Program-made: the position numbers and the translations under genes
The notes under the pieces: generated by a model
Database searches by the model: none
Told to the model about the DNA's origin: nothing
What the model saw: the letters and a program-made list of their open reading frames with translations, nothing else
Source of the DNA: Bacillus sp. AZ43
GTDB taxonomy: Bacteria; Actinomycetota; Actinomycetes; Mycobacteriales; Geodermatophilaceae
Direction of reading: 5' to 3'
Assembly (NCBI GenBank): GCA_004570425.1
Contig: SPQJ01000018.1
Coordinates: forward strand, 1-64,000
Length of the DNA: 64,000 nt
In this document: positions 1-9,092 of the stretch, one piece after another
Numbering within the stretch: the stretch's first letter is position 1
Layout of the letters: every line of letters begins with the position of its first letter

Positions 1-115
1 CACGGAAGAACGCGGCGAGATCAGCGCGTAGCTGCGCAGGATCGTGGCACCCGCTACCGGCGTAGGTCAGGGTGCCGAACCGGTTGAGCAGGTTGCCCGC
101 GCAGTACCGGCGGAC
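1..115 (-). pseudogene. Possible fragment of an unrelated gene, perhaps a replication-initiator-like protein
   Basis: Read on the minus strand, this edge stretch is open and gives about 36 residues rich in Tyr, Cys, Asn and Phe, including RYCAGNLLNRFGTLTY and GCHDPAQLRADLAAFF. This composition is unlike the Ala/Arg/Pro shadows usual on antisense strands here. F-x-T-L-T-Y resembles motif 1 of rolling-circle replication initiators, but the identification is tentative. It continues past the window edge and stops making sense where DnaX similarity begins on the other strand, near base 110, so it marks a junction of unrelated sequence. Confidence 0.3.
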
Positions 116-546
116 CCTGGCCCGAGCTGCTCTCCGTCGTCAAGAAGCACAAGCGCACCACCGAGGCGCTGCTGAAGAACGCCCAGGTGCACGGGCTGGC
201 CAACGGCGTCCTCACCCTGTCGACGTCGTCCCCGGCGCTGGCCCGGCGGCTCGGCGACGACCTGAACAAGGACGTCATCCGCGAGGCGCTCAACGAGCTG
301 CTCGGCGTGCGCTGGCGGGTCGAGGCGGTCGTCGAGGGCGCCGCGGCCGCCACCGGGCAGGCCGTCCCGCCCGCGCAGGCGCAGGAAGCGGCCCGCGCGG
401 CCGAGGCCGCCGAGGCACGTGAGCTGATGGCCGAGCGGGCCGCCGACGCCGCCGGCGACCGGGAGCCCGAGCCGGTCGTCGACCAGGAGCAGGCCGCCCT
501 GCAGCTCCTCAAGGCCCAGCTCGGCGCCCAGCCCGTCGACGGCTGA
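88..546 (+). CDS. dnaX: DNA polymerase III subunit gamma/tau, C-terminal part only
   Basis: The frame ending with TGA at 544-546 encodes WPELLSVVKKHKRTTEALL, then NAQVHGLANG and a domain ending LLGVRWRVEAVVEG. This is the typical C-terminal tau-type region of actinobacterial DnaX, the clamp-loader subunit that joins polymerase, loader and helicase. The ATPase domain and linker should lie upstream but are missing: the frame meets TGA at 85-87 and similarity stops around base 105-115. Just upstream, a residue pattern like VRRT could be restored by removing single C bases, so frameshift errors are possible. The gene is essential, so a contig edge, misassembly or insertion is more likely than true loss. 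A fragment starting at GTG 187 would also be possible. Confidence 0.7.
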   Translation, partial: AGCPRSTGGPWPELLSVVKKHKRTTEALLKNAQVHGLANGVLTLSTSSPALARRLGDDLNKDVIREALNELLGVRWRVEAVVEGAAAATGQAVPPAQAQEAARAAEAAEARELMAERAADAAGDREPEPVVDQEQAALQLLKAQLGAQPVDG

Positions 547-551
547 CCGGC

Positions 552-1709
552 GTGGGCGCGCGCGACCTCCCCGAGGAGGAGCAGGCCGTCGTCGAGGCCG
601 CCGCGCGCTGGGTCGACCGCGAGGTGCGCCCGCACGCCGGGCGGCTCGAACGCGCGCAGGAGTACCCGAGCGCGCTGATCGACCAGATGAAGGCGATGGG
701 GGTCTTCGGCCTCGCCGTCCCCGCACGGTGGAGCGAGTCCGCCGTCTCCACCCGCTGCTTCGCCCTGGTCACCGAGGAGCTGGCGCGCGGCTGGATGAGC
801 CTGGCCGGCGCGATGGGCGGGCACAGCGTCGTCGCGCGGCTGATCGCCCGGTACGGCACGGCCGAGCAGCAGGAGCGCTGGCTGCCGCGGATGGCCACTG
901 GCGAGGTGCGGGCCGCCATGGCGCTCACCGAGCCCAGCGGGGGCTCCGACCTGCAGGACATCCGCACCCGCGCCGTCCGGGACGGCGACGAGTACGTCGT
1001 CGACGGCAGCAAGACGTGGATCACCAACGCCCGCCACGCCGGCCTCGTCGCGACGCTGGTGAAGACCGACCCGCACGCCTCCCCGCGGCACGCCGGGATC
1101 AGCATCCTGCTGGTGGAGCCCGGCCACGTGGAGGTCTCCCGCGACCTGCCCAAGCTGGGCTATCGGGGCGTGGAGTCCTGCGAGCTGTCCTTCGCCGGGT
1201 CACGTGTGCCCGCGAGCGCCTTGCTCGGCGGCGAGGAGGGCCGCGGCTTCGCCCAGTTCATGGCCGGGCTCGAGCTGGGCCGGGTGCAGGTCGCCGCCCG
1301 CGCGGTAGGCGTCGGCCGGGCCGCGCTGGAGGACGCGCTCGCCTACGCGCAGCAGCGCGAGACCTTCGGCAGGCCGATCTGGGAGCACCAGTCGGTGGGC
1401 AACCTGCTCGCGGACATGGCGACCAAGGTGCACGCCTCCCGGCTGCTGGTCATGGACGCCGCGGCCGGCATCGACGCCGGCCGGCGCAGCGACCTGGAGG
1501 CCGGGATGGCGAAGCTCTACGCGTCCGAGGCGTGCATGCAGGTGGCGCTCGACGCGATGCGCATCCACGGCGCCGCCGGCTACTCCGCCGAGATCGACGT
1601 CGAGCGCTACTTCCGCGACGCCCCGCTGATGATCGTCGGCGAGGGCACCAACGAGATCCAGCGCACCGTCATCGTCCGCCGCCTGGTCGAGCGCGCCCGG
1701 GAGAGCTGA
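552..1709 (+). CDS. Acyl-CoA dehydrogenase family protein
   Basis: A 385-residue FAD flavoprotein of normal family length, expected to oxidise an acyl-CoA to the 2,3-enoyl-CoA and pass electrons to ETF in the cytoplasm. The substrate is not evident. Seen: the family signature [10 protein letters not shown] at about 124-133, FAD/CoA-contact sequence KTWITNA near 155, and the C-terminal GEGTNEIQR at about 363-371, whose first Glu matches the catalytic base of medium-chain dehydrogenases. It starts with GTG five bases after the dnaX stop. The dnaX to ybaB neighbourhood is old and conserved, and this dehydrogenase sits inside it without an obvious functional link. Confidence 0.9.
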   Translation: MGARDLPEEEQAVVEAAARWVDREVRPHAGRLERAQEYPSALIDQMKAMGVFGLAVPARWSESAVSTRCFALVTEELARGWMSLAGAMGGHSVVARLIARYGTAEQQERWLPRMATGEVRAAMALTEPSGGSDLQDIRTRAVRDGDEYVVDGSKTWITNARHAGLVATLVKTDPHASPRHAGISILLVEPGHVEVSRDLPKLGYRGVESCELSFAGSRVPASALLGGEEGRGFAQFMAGLELGRVQVAARAVGVGRAALEDALAYAQQRETFGRPIWEHQSVGNLLADMATKVHASRLLVMDAAAGIDAGRRSDLEAGMAKLYASEACMQVALDAMRIHGAAGYSAEIDVERYFRDAPLMIVGEGTNEIQRTVIVRRLVERARES

Positions 1710-1761
1710 GGTCCACGGGGCGCCGGGGATCGGCGTGGCGCTGCAGGTCGTACCGGCGGCC

Positions 1762-1767
1762 TACTCT
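1762..1767 (+). promoter_or_regulatory. -10 box for leaderless ybaB
   Basis: TACTCT lies six bases before the ybaB ATG, so transcription would start at or next to the start codon and leave no Shine-Dalgarno sequence. The same arrangement recurs before other genes in this window. Confidence 0.5.
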
Positions 1768-1773
1768 CGTGGC

Positions 1774-2115
1774 ATGTTCCCCGGTGGTCAGCCCGACATG
1801 GCCCAGCTCCTGCAGCAGGCCCAGCAGATGCAGCAGAAGCTGGTGGCCGCGCAGGAGGAGCTCGCGCGCACCGAGGTCACCGGCTCCGCCGGCGGTGGGC
1901 TGGTCACGGCCACGATGACCGGCAGCGGTGACGTCACCGCCGTCACCATCGCGCCGGCCGCCGTCGACCCCGACGACCTCGAGACGCTGCAGGACCTCGT
2001 CGTCGCCGCCCTGCACGACGCCAAGCGGGCGGCCGACGAGCTGGCCGCGACCACCATGGGCCCGCTCGCGGGCGGCCTCGGTGGCGGCGGGGGCCTCGGC
2101 CTGCCCGGCTTCTGA
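1774..2115 (+). CDS. ybaB: YbaB/EbfC family nucleoid-associated protein
   Basis: 113 residues beginning [19 protein letters not shown], the normal helical N-terminus of the YbaB/EbfC family, with a glycine-rich tail ending GGLGLPGF. Members form small dimers that bind DNA and associate with recombination and replication functions. The start at ATG 1774 is chosen over a longer in-frame extension because family similarity begins there and a -10 box lies immediately before it. recR follows 25 bases after its stop, the usual ybaB-recR pairing. Confidence 0.93.
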   Translation: MFPGGQPDMAQLLQQAQQMQQKLVAAQEELARTEVTGSAGGGLVTATMTGSGDVTAVTIAPAAVDPDDLETLQDLVVAALHDAKRAADELAATTMGPLAGGLGGGGGLGLPGF

Positions 2116-2140
2116 TCACCGAACCCCGAGGAACACCCCC

Positions 2141-2740
2141 GTGTACGAAGGTGCCGTCCAGGACCTCATCGACGAGCTCGGCCGGCTACCCGGCGTCGGC
2201 CCGAAGAGCGCGCAGCGCATCGCCTTCCACCTCCTGTCGGCCGAGTCCGCCGACGTCGGCCGCCTGGTCTCGGCGCTCACCCGCGTCCAGGAGGAGGTCC
2301 GCTTCTGCGTGACCTGCTACAACGTCGCCGAGGCCGAGCAGTGCCGGATCTGCCGCGACCCGCGCCGCAGCGACGACGTCCTCTGCGTGGTCGAGGAGCC
2401 CAAGGACGTCGTGGCCATCGAGCGGACGCGCGAGTTCCGCGGCCGGTACCACGTGCTCGGCGGGGCGATCAGCCCGATCGACGGCGTCGGCCCCGACGAC
2501 CTGCGGGTCAAGGAGCTCATGACCCGGCTCATGGACGGCGCGGTCACCGAGCTGATCATCGCCACCGACCCCAACCTCGAGGGCGAGGCGACGGCGGCCT
2601 ACCTGGCTCGGCTGGTCGGCCCCATGGGGCTGACCGTCTCCCGGCTGGCCAGCGGCCTGCCCGTCGGCGGCGATCTCGAGTACGCCGACGAGGTCACCCT
2701 GGGCCGGGCCTTCGAGGGCCGCCGCCGCATCGACGCGTGA
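2141..2740 (+). CDS. recR: Recombination mediator RecR
   Basis: 199 residues, standard length. RecR works with RecO (and RecF) to load RecA onto gapped single-stranded DNA. The GTG start gives [20 protein letters not shown], matching the conserved N-terminal helix-hairpin-helix. The zinc finger has C56, C59, C68 and C71 (CVTC and CRIC). The Toprim part contains [10 protein letters not shown] and [12 protein letters not shown]. It follows ybaB closely and is probably cotranscribed with it. Confidence 0.95.
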   Translation: MYEGAVQDLIDELGRLPGVGPKSAQRIAFHLLSAESADVGRLVSALTRVQEEVRFCVTCYNVAEAEQCRICRDPRRSDDVLCVVEEPKDVVAIERTREFRGRYHVLGGAISPIDGVGPDDLRVKELMTRLMDGAVTELIIATDPNLEGEATAAYLARLVGPMGLTVSRLASGLPVGGDLEYADEVTLGRAFEGRRRIDA

Positions 2741-3098
2741 CGACAGGTCCGGGAGCATCGCAGCGAGGGACGAGCGAGGAGCGGACCGGGCCGCGGAGTC
2801 GCGCCATGGGTATCGCGTGATCCCTCCCGCCTCCTGCGGGGAACGAGGGCCGTGGCCGCCGATCCGGCGGCCTCGTGCGGGGAACGAGGGGTCGTCCTCG
2901 CCGTCGGGCCCCGGGCGTCACCCGGTCAGGGGTACGTGTGTGTGAGCGTTCACAGCTGGAGTCACGAGCGCATAACAGTGCCGACCCAGGACTCCTTGCG
3001 GCCTGCACCGAGTGTTAGACCTAGATCCTCCACTGGCCAGACGGCCGCGGTGGCGCCTGCGCGCTCGCGGTCGGCCTCCTTCGAAGACAGAGGTACGG
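2741..3098. other. Intergenic region with a 15-bp direct repeat and a hairpin
   Basis: No credible gene is seen in these 358 bases. TGCGGGGAACGAGGG occurs exactly at 2835-2849 and 2876-2890. Between the copies lies a perfect 7-bp stem (GGCCGCC / GGCGGCC, 2854-2872, loop GATCC) that may end recR transcription, although no T-run follows. The right part should hold the promoter of the peptide importer operon; I could not assign -35/-10 boxes with confidence. Confidence 0.5.
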
Positions 3099-4739
3099 AT
3101 GACTCCGGGATTCAGCAGCCGTCGGCGGATCGCCGCCACGGCGGGCGTCGCAGCGACGGCCCTGGTGCTGGCCGCGTGCGGCGGCGGTGACGGCGACGGC
3201 GGCGGCGGTGACTCCGGCGGCGGTGGCACGCTGACCATCGGCACCACGGACAAGGTCACGACGCTCGACCCCGCGGGTTCGTACGACAACGGCTCGTTCG
3301 CCGTCATGAACCAGGTGTTCCCGTTCCTGATGAACACCCCGCTGGGCAGCCCCGACGTCGAGCCGGACATCGCCGAGTCGGCCGAGTTCACCTCGCCCAC
3401 GCAGTACACGGTCACCCTGAAGTCGGGCCTGAAGTGGGCCAACGGCAACGACCTGACCAGCTCCGACGTCAAGTTCACGTTCGACCGCCAGCTGGCGATC
3501 GCCGACGAGAACGGCCCGTCGTCGCTGCTCTACAACCTCGACAGCGTCGAGACCCCCGACGACACCACCGTGGTGTTCAACCTGAAGACCGAGAACGACC
3601 AGGTCTTCCCGCAGATCCTGTCGAGCCCGGCCGGCCCGATCGTGGACGAGGACGTCTTCTCGGCCACCGAGCTGACCCCCGACGAGGAGATCGTCGACGG
3701 CAACGCCTTCCACGGCCAGTACGTCATCACCAGCTACGACCTGAACAACCTGGTCAGCTACGAGGCGTACCCCGACTACCAGGGTCTGCTGGGCGAGGCG
3801 AAGACCGACGCGATCAACGTCAAGTACTACGCCGAGGCCTCGAACCTGAAGCTCGACATCCAGGAGGGCAACATCGACGTCGCCTTCCGCAGCCTGTCGG
3901 CCACCGACATCGAGGACCTGCGCGGCAACGACGAGGTCAAGGTCGTCGACGGCCCCGGCGGCGAGATCCGCTACATCGTCTTCAACTTCAACACCCAGCC
4001 GTACGGCGCCACGACGCCGGAGGCCGACCCGGCCAAGGCCACGGCCGTCCGCCAGGCCGTCGCCAACCTGATCGACCGCGAGGAGCTGGCCGAGCAGGTC
4101 TACAAGGGCACCTACACCCCGCTGTACTCCTTCGTCCCCGAGGGCCTGACCGGCGCCACCCAGCCGCTCATGGAGAAGTACGGCGACGGCGAGGGCGGCC
4201 CGGACGCCGACAAGGCGGCCCAGGTCCTGGAGGCCGCCGGCGTGCAGACCCCGGTGCAGCTGAGCCTGCAGTACTCGAACGACCACTACGGCCCGTCGTC
4301 GGGTGACGAGTACGCGCTGATCAAGGACCAGCTGGAGTCCAGCGGCCTGTTCACCGTCGACCTGCAGACGACGGAGTGGGTCCAGTACTCCGAGCAGCGG
4401 ACCGAGGACGTCTACCCGGCCTACCAGCTGGGTTGGTTCCCGGACTACTCCGACGCCGACAACTACCTCACGCCGTTCTTCCTCACGGAGAACTTCCTGA
4501 GCAACCACTACGTCGACCAGCAGGTCAACGACCTGATCCTGCAGCAGGCCGCGACCGCCGACCCGGCCGAGCGCCAGGCCCTGATCGAGCAGATCCAGGA
4601 CCTCGTCGCCGACGACCTGTCGACGGTGCCGTACCTGCAGGGTGCGCAGGTGGCCGTGACCGGTGCGGACGTGGAGGGCGCCGAGGACACCCTCGACCCG
4701 TCCTTCAAGTTCCGCTACGGCGCGCTCAGCAAGGGCTGA
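3099..4739 (+). CDS. Peptide/nickel-type ABC transporter substrate-binding lipoprotein
   Basis: 546 residues, a family 5 extracellular solute-binding protein that captures oligopeptides or similar ligands outside the membrane. Seen: an Arg-rich N-terminus (SSRRRIAATAG), a hydrophobic stretch and lipobox LVLAAC with C27 as the lipidated residue, then a glycine-rich tether. The mature part starts TLTIGTTDKVTTLDPAGSYDNG, the characteristic start of DppA/OppA-type proteins. ATG 3099 is chosen because it places the signal peptide correctly. It leads a four-gene importer operon and is separated from the permeases by a strong hairpin. The exact ligand is unknown. Confidence 0.93.
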   Translation: MTPGFSSRRRIAATAGVAATALVLAACGGGDGDGGGGDSGGGGTLTIGTTDKVTTLDPAGSYDNGSFAVMNQVFPFLMNTPLGSPDVEPDIAESAEFTSPTQYTVTLKSGLKWANGNDLTSSDVKFTFDRQLAIADENGPSSLLYNLDSVETPDDTTVVFNLKTENDQVFPQILSSPAGPIVDEDVFSATELTPDEEIVDGNAFHGQYVITSYDLNNLVSYEAYPDYQGLLGEAKTDAINVKYYAEASNLKLDIQEGNIDVAFRSLSATDIEDLRGNDEVKVVDGPGGEIRYIVFNFNTQPYGATTPEADPAKATAVRQAVANLIDREELAEQVYKGTYTPLYSFVPEGLTGATQPLMEKYGDGEGGPDADKAAQVLEAAGVQTPVQLSLQYSNDHYGPSSGDEYALIKDQLESSGLFTVDLQTTEWVQYSEQRTEDVYPAYQLGWFPDYSDADNYLTPFFLTENFLSNHYVDQQVNDLILQQAATADPAERQALIEQIQDLVADDLSTVPYLQGAQVAVTGADVEGAEDTLDPSFKFRYGALSKG

Positions 4740-4770
4740 CCACAGCTCCGCTGAACAGCAGGAGCACACT

Positions 4771-4811
4771 CCGACCCCGGGTGACCCGCAGCGCGGGCCA
4801 CCCGGGGTCGG
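4771..4811 (+). promoter_or_regulatory. Intercistronic stem-loop between binding protein and permease
   Basis: A perfect 13-bp stem, CCGACCCCGGGTG (4771-4783) with CACCCGGGGTCGG (4799-4811), encloses a second 5-bp stem (CCCGC/GCGGG, 4785-4797). No T-run follows. Such hairpins after a binding-protein gene commonly protect its mRNA or partly stop transcription, so the lipoprotein is made in excess over the membrane parts; that role is inferred here. Confidence 0.6.
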
Positions 4812-4842
4812 GCACGTACGGGCACGAAGACGAGCAGGAGCG

Positions 4843-5949
4843 ATGACCACGACGACCACCGAGCTCACCGGCAGCGGTGCGGCTCCCGAGGCCGCGCCGG
4901 CGCCGACGGCGAAGCGACGCGGCGGGGGCGGGGGACTGGGCAGGTACCTGCTCGTCCGCTTCCTGCTGATCTTCCCGACCGTGTTCATCCTGGTGACGAC
5001 GGTCTTCTTCCTCATGCGCTCGACCGGTGACCCGATCACCGCGGCGCTGGGCGGCCGGCTCACCGGCGAGCAGCTGGCCGAGCGGGTCCGCGAGGCCGGC
5101 TACGACCGGCCGCTGCTGGTGCAGTACGTCGAGTACCTCGGCAACGTCTTCACCGGCGACTTCGGGACGGCGATCAGCGACCGACGCCCGGTCACCGAGA
5201 TCCTCACGACCTTCGGCGCGGCCACCCTCGAGCTCGCCTTCTACGCGCTGATCGTGGCGTTCCTCGTGGGCATCCCGCTGGGCCGGCTGGCCGCCTACCT
5301 GCGCGACCGGTGGCCCGACGCCGTCCTGCGGGTGTTCGCGATCCTCTGCTACGCCACCCCGGTCTTCTTCTTCGGCATGATCCTCAAGCTGGTCTTCGCG
5401 GTGAACCTGGGCTGGCTGCCGGTCGCCGGGCGGGCCTCCACCGGCTCGGACATCCAGCTCCAGCAGCTCGACGGCGGTACCGGCATCTACCTCATCGACG
5501 CGATCAGGCTCGGCGACGGCGAGGTCATCTCCGACGTGCTGCAGCACGCCGTCCTGCCGGCGATCGCGCTCGGCCTGCTCACCGCCGGCGTCTTCCTGCG
5601 GCTGGTGCGCACCAACGTCATCGGCACCCTGGGCATGGGCTACGTCGAGGCGGCCCGCTCCCGCGGCGTCCCGGAGCGGCGGCTGCTGAAGAAGCACGCC
5701 TACCGGCCCGCCCTCATCCCGATCATCACCGTCATCGGCCTGCAGGTCGCGCTGCTGCTCGGCGGCGCGGTGCTCACCGAGACCACCTTCGAGTGGAAGG
5801 GCCTGGGCTTCCAGCTCACCGAGTACCTGCAGGCGCGCGACTTCGTCGCCGTCCAGGGCATCGTCGTGCTGCTGGCCCTCATCGTCGCGGTGACCAACTT
5901 CGTCGTCGACGTGATCGCCGCCCTCATCGACCCCCGGGTGAGGTACTGA
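4843..5949 (+). CDS. Peptide ABC transporter permease, DppB type
   Basis: 368 residues with a cytoplasmic Ala/Gly-rich N-terminus, a first membrane helix (YLLVRFLLIFPTVFILVTTV) and about five further helices. The transport domain contains the EAA-type loop YVEAARSRGVPERRLLKKHA, which docks on the ATPase. ATG 4843 follows AGGAG at a good distance. Its TGA overlaps the ATG of the next permease. It forms the membrane channel with the following gene product. Confidence 0.93.
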   Translation: MTTTTTELTGSGAAPEAAPAPTAKRRGGGGGLGRYLLVRFLLIFPTVFILVTTVFFLMRSTGDPITAALGGRLTGEQLAERVREAGYDRPLLVQYVEYLGNVFTGDFGTAISDRRPVTEILTTFGAATLELAFYALIVAFLVGIPLGRLAAYLRDRWPDAVLRVFAILCYATPVFFFGMILKLVFAVNLGWLPVAGRASTGSDIQLQQLDGGTGIYLIDAIRLGDGEVISDVLQHAVLPAIALGLLTAGVFLRLVRTNVIGTLGMGYVEAARSRGVPERRLLKKHAYRPALIPIITVIGLQVALLLGGAVLTETTFEWKGLGFQLTEYLQARDFVAVQGIVVLLALIVAVTNFVVDVIAALIDPRVRY

Positions 5950-7013
5950 TGAGCACCGCCGTCGCCACCGTCCCCGCGCCGTCGCACGAGCCTCGCTGGA
6001 AGCGCCTGCCGCTGGTCCGCCAGGTCCGGCAGAGCGTCGGCCTGCAGCGCGGCATGCTGCTCGCCGGGCTGATCCTGTCCGGCGTCTTCCTGCTGACGGC
6101 GATCTTCGCGCCGCTGCTCGCCCCCTACGAGTACAACCAGCTGCGGGACCCCTCGGGCGCGTTCGGCGCCCAGCAGGCACCGTCGGCCGAGCACTGGCTG
6201 GGGACGACGGTCGGGGGCTACGACGTGCTGTCCCGGGTGATCTGGGGCTCGCGGACGGCGCTCTACGTCATCGTCGTCGCGTTCGTGCTGTCCTTCTTCG
6301 TCGGCGTGCTGCTCGGCCTGGTGTCGGGCTACTTCGGCGGCTGGCTGGACCGCGTGCTGGTCGTCGTCTGCGACGCGATCTACGCCTTCCCGTCGCTGCT
6401 GCTGGCCATCGTGGTGGCCATCGCGATCAGCGGCGGCGAGTCCAGCCTGTGGGGCGGCATCATGGCCGCGGCGATCGCGATCACCGTGGTGTTCATCCCG
6501 CAGTACTTCCGGGTGGTCCGCGCCGAGACGGTGCGGATCAAATCGGAGGCGTTCGTCGAGTCGGCGAAGGTCATCGGCGCCTCGCACCGGCGGATCATGT
6601 TCCGCCACGTGCTGCGCAACGCCACCCGCACGCTGCCGCTGATCCTCACGCTGAACGCCTCGGAGGCCGTCTCCACGCTGGCCGCCCTGGGCTTCCTCGG
6701 CTTCGGCATCGAGTCGACGTCGGCGTCGGAGTGGGGCTACGACCTGCAGCGCGCGCTGGCCGACGTGTCCAGCGGCATCTGGTGGACCTCGGTCTTCCCC
6801 GGCCTGGCGATCGTCCTGGTCGTGCTCGGCCTGACCCTGGTCGGCGAGAGCCTCAACGACCTGGCCGACCCGCGGCTGCGGGTGCGGCGGCGGGCGGTCG
6901 CGTCGCCGGCCGACGTCGCGGAGACGTCGGTCGTTCCCGGCGGGACGCTCGGCGCCCCCGGTGGCCTGGCGGGCCTGGAGGGCCCCGACGACGGAAGGCG
7001 GTACGAGCAGTGA
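5949..7013 (+). CDS. Peptide ABC transporter permease, DppC type
   Basis: 354 residues, starting at ATG 5949 inside TGATG of the preceding stop. Seen: an N-terminal helix (GMLLAGLILSGVFLLTAIF), the family sequence HWLGTTVGGYDVLSRVIWGS, and the EAA loop FVESAKVIGASHRRIMFRHV. The C-terminus carries a long hydrophilic Ala/Gly/Pro tail beyond LNDLADPRLR, longer than usual. It pairs with the DppB-type permease. Translational overlap with both neighbours indicates coupled expression. Confidence 0.93.
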   Translation: MSTAVATVPAPSHEPRWKRLPLVRQVRQSVGLQRGMLLAGLILSGVFLLTAIFAPLLAPYEYNQLRDPSGAFGAQQAPSAEHWLGTTVGGYDVLSRVIWGSRTALYVIVVAFVLSFFVGVLLGLVSGYFGGWLDRVLVVVCDAIYAFPSLLLAIVVAIAISGGESSLWGGIMAAAIAITVVFIPQYFRVVRAETVRIKSEAFVESAKVIGASHRRIMFRHVLRNATRTLPLILTLNASEAVSTLAALGFLGFGIESTSASEWGYDLQRALADVSSGIWWTSVFPGLAIVLVVLGLTLVGESLNDLADPRLRVRRRAVASPADVAETSVVPGGTLGAPGGLAGLEGPDDGRRYEQ

Positions 7014-8695
7014 GCGACGTCGTCGACATCGAGAACCTGTCGGTCAGCTTCGCCACCGACCTCGGGACGGTCGACGCCGTCCGCGACGTCAGCCTGGCCG
7101 TCGCGGCCGGCGAGGTGCTGGCCATCGTGGGGGAGAGCGGCAGCGGCAAGACCGTGACCGCGCGCAGCATCCTCGGCCTGCTGCCCGAGACCGCGCTCAC
7201 CCGCGGCGCCATCCTGCTCACCGGCAAGGACGGCGGGGCGACGCACGACGTCACCACGCTGTCCGGGGCCCGCCTCGGCGACGTGCGCGGCCGGGACGCC
7301 GCCATGGTGTTCCAGGAGCCCTCGACCGCGCTCAACCCGGTCTACCCGGTGGGCTGGCAGATCGCCGAGGGCCTGCGGGCGCACGGGAAGTACAGCAAGA
7401 AGGAGGCGCGGGAGAAGGCGATCGACGTTCTCCGCCGGGTCGGCATCCCCGACCCCGAGCACCGCGTCGACCACTACCCGCACCAGTTCTCCGGCGGGCA
7501 GAAGCAGCGCATCGTCATCGCGCAGGCGCTGGTCCTCGACCCGGGCGTGATCATCGCCGACGAGCCGACGACGGCCCTCGACGTCACGGTGCAGGCCGAG
7601 ATCCTCGACCTGCTGCGCCGCTGCCGCGACGAGTTCGGCGCGGCGATCGTGCTGATCACGCACAACATGGGCGTCGTCGCCGATCTCGCCGACCGGGTCG
7701 CGGTCATGTACCAGGGCCGGATCGTCGAGCAGTCCGACGTCCGCACGCTGTTCGCGGCGCCGCGGGATCCCTACACCCAGCAGCTGCTGGCCGCCGTCCC
7801 GAAGCTCGGCTCGGGCCGGGCCCGCACCCAGGAGCGGGCGGCCGCCCGCCCGGCGGGCTGGCACGAGGCGACGCCGGTCGTCGCGGCGGACGACCTGCGG
7901 ATCGTCTACCCCGGACGGCTGCGCCAGCCGGACTTCGTCGCCGTGGACGGCGTCAGCTTCGACATCCGCCCCGGCGAGGTGCTCGGGCTGGTCGGCGAGA
8001 GCGGCAGCGGCAAGACCACCATCGGCCGGGCGATCGCCGGGCTGACCAAGGTCACCGACGGCTCGCTGCGGGTGCTCGGCACCGAGATGAACGGCGTCAA
8101 GGAGAAGGCGTTCCGGCCGGTACGCGAGCGCATCGGCTTCGTCTTCCAGGACCCGGCGACCAGCTTCAACCCGCTGCTCACCATCGCCGAGGCGGTGGCC
8201 GAGCCGCTGCTGGTGCACAAGCGGTTCGGCAGCGTGGCCGATGCCCGTGGCCGGGTCGACGAGCTGCTCGAGCAGGTGCAGCTGCCCAAGGCGTTCGGGA
8301 ACCGCTTCCCGCACGAGCTCTCCGGCGGGCAGCGGCAGCGCGCCAGCCTCGCCCGGTCGCTGGCGCTGGAGCCCGAGCTGCTGATCGCCGACGAGCCGAC
8401 GTCGGCGCTCGACGTCTCGGTGCAGGCCCGCGTGCTCGAGCTGTTCGACGAGCTGCAGCGCGAGCACGGCTTCGCCTGCCTGTTCATCAGCCACGACCTC
8501 GCCGTCGTCGACCTGCTGGCCGACCGGATCGCGGTGCTCTACAAGGGCAAGCTGGTCGAGGAGGGCACGGGTGCGGAGGTGCTCGGCGCGCCGCAGCACC
8601 CCTACACCCAGCGGCTGCTCGCCTCGCTGCCCGTGCCGGACCCGGACGAGCAGTCCCGGCGACGCACCGAGTGGGAGCGCCTGCGGGACGCCTGA
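7010..8695 (+). CDS. Peptide ABC transporter ATP-binding protein, fused DppD-DppF type
   Basis: 561 residues carrying two complete ABC ATPase domains that are often separate proteins. Domain 1: Walker A GESGSGKT at 41-48, signature FSGGQKQR near 160, Walker B VIIADEPTT. Domain 2: Walker A GESGSGKT near 327-334, signature LSGGQRQR near 437, Walker B LLIADEPTS. Each domain ends with the DPYTQQLLAAVP or HPYTQRLLASLP motif typical of the oligopeptide/dipeptide subfamily. GTG 7010 overlaps the preceding stop by four bases. It powers the importer encoded upstream. Confidence 0.94.
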   Translation: MSDVVDIENLSVSFATDLGTVDAVRDVSLAVAAGEVLAIVGESGSGKTVTARSILGLLPETALTRGAILLTGKDGGATHDVTTLSGARLGDVRGRDAAMVFQEPSTALNPVYPVGWQIAEGLRAHGKYSKKEAREKAIDVLRRVGIPDPEHRVDHYPHQFSGGQKQRIVIAQALVLDPGVIIADEPTTALDVTVQAEILDLLRRCRDEFGAAIVLITHNMGVVADLADRVAVMYQGRIVEQSDVRTLFAAPRDPYTQQLLAAVPKLGSGRARTQERAAARPAGWHEATPVVAADDLRIVYPGRLRQPDFVAVDGVSFDIRPGEVLGLVGESGSGKTTIGRAIAGLTKVTDGSLRVLGTEMNGVKEKAFRPVRERIGFVFQDPATSFNPLLTIAEAVAEPLLVHKRFGSVADARGRVDELLEQVQLPKAFGNRFPHELSGGQRQRASLARSLALEPELLIADEPTSALDVSVQARVLELFDELQREHGFACLFISHDLAVVDLLADRIAVLYKGKLVEEGTGAEVLGAPQHPYTQRLLASLPVPDPDEQSRRRTEWERLRDA

Positions 8696-8698
8696 GCC

Positions 8699-9031
8699 TC
8701 AGGGCCGGAAGTCGGCGACCTGGTCGTAGTGCATCGAGTGCTCGTCGAACCGGGCCAGCAGGGCCCGGGCCGCCGGCGGGACGACCGAGCCGCGCGGGTC
8801 CCCGCCGGTGAAGGCCGCGACGGCGGCCACGTCGTCGAAGGTCATCGCGGTGAGCACCTCGCCACCGGTGGCCGGGTCGAGGTCCAGCGCGTGCCGCCGG
8901 AAGACGGTCAGGCCGCGCAGACCCGGGACGGCGCGGTCGACGATCGCCGGCGCGATCGTGCCGGTGAGCAGCTGCTCGTAGCGGGCGGTGTGCGCCGGCT
9001 CGGTCCAGCCGCGCCACAGTCGGAGGATCAC
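8699..9031 (-). CDS. Small antibiotic-biosynthesis-monooxygenase-like (dimeric alpha-beta barrel) protein
   Basis: 110 residues starting with GTG 9031 after a GGGAG site. The sequence RLWRGWTEPAHTARYEQLL at the N-terminus and AMTFDDVAAVAAFTGG in the middle resemble small ABM/EthD-like barrel proteins, with the C-terminus HYDQVADFRP. Function is not proved. It is transcribed away from a MarR regulator with a 61-bp shared gap holding a palindrome, so it is probably the regulator's target. The ABM assignment is by overall pattern only. Confidence 0.65.
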   Translation of the reverse strand: MILRLWRGWTEPAHTARYEQLLTGTIAPAIVDRAVPGLRGLTVFRRHALDLDPATGGEVLTAMTFDDVAAVAAFTGGDPRGSVVPPAARALLARFDEHSMHYDQVADFRP

Positions 9032-9073
9032 CGGGGACTCCCTTCGTCGAGGAATGTGCAGCAGGCTGTCGTA

Positions 9074-9091
9074 TTGACAGTATGCTGTCAA
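9074..9091. promoter_or_regulatory. Probable MarR operator palindrome
   Basis: TTGACAG-TATG-CTGTCAA is a perfect 7-bp inverted repeat ending two bases before the MarR gene's ATG, in the divergent intergenic region. A bound dimer would block both promoters. TTGACA may also act as a -35 element. Confidence 0.65.
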
Positions 9092-9092
9092 C

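Noticed and set aside
3021-5063. Antisense frame over the peptide-binding lipoprotein (680 codons)
   Set aside because: Composition typical of a GC shadow; the plus strand has a clear lipoprotein.
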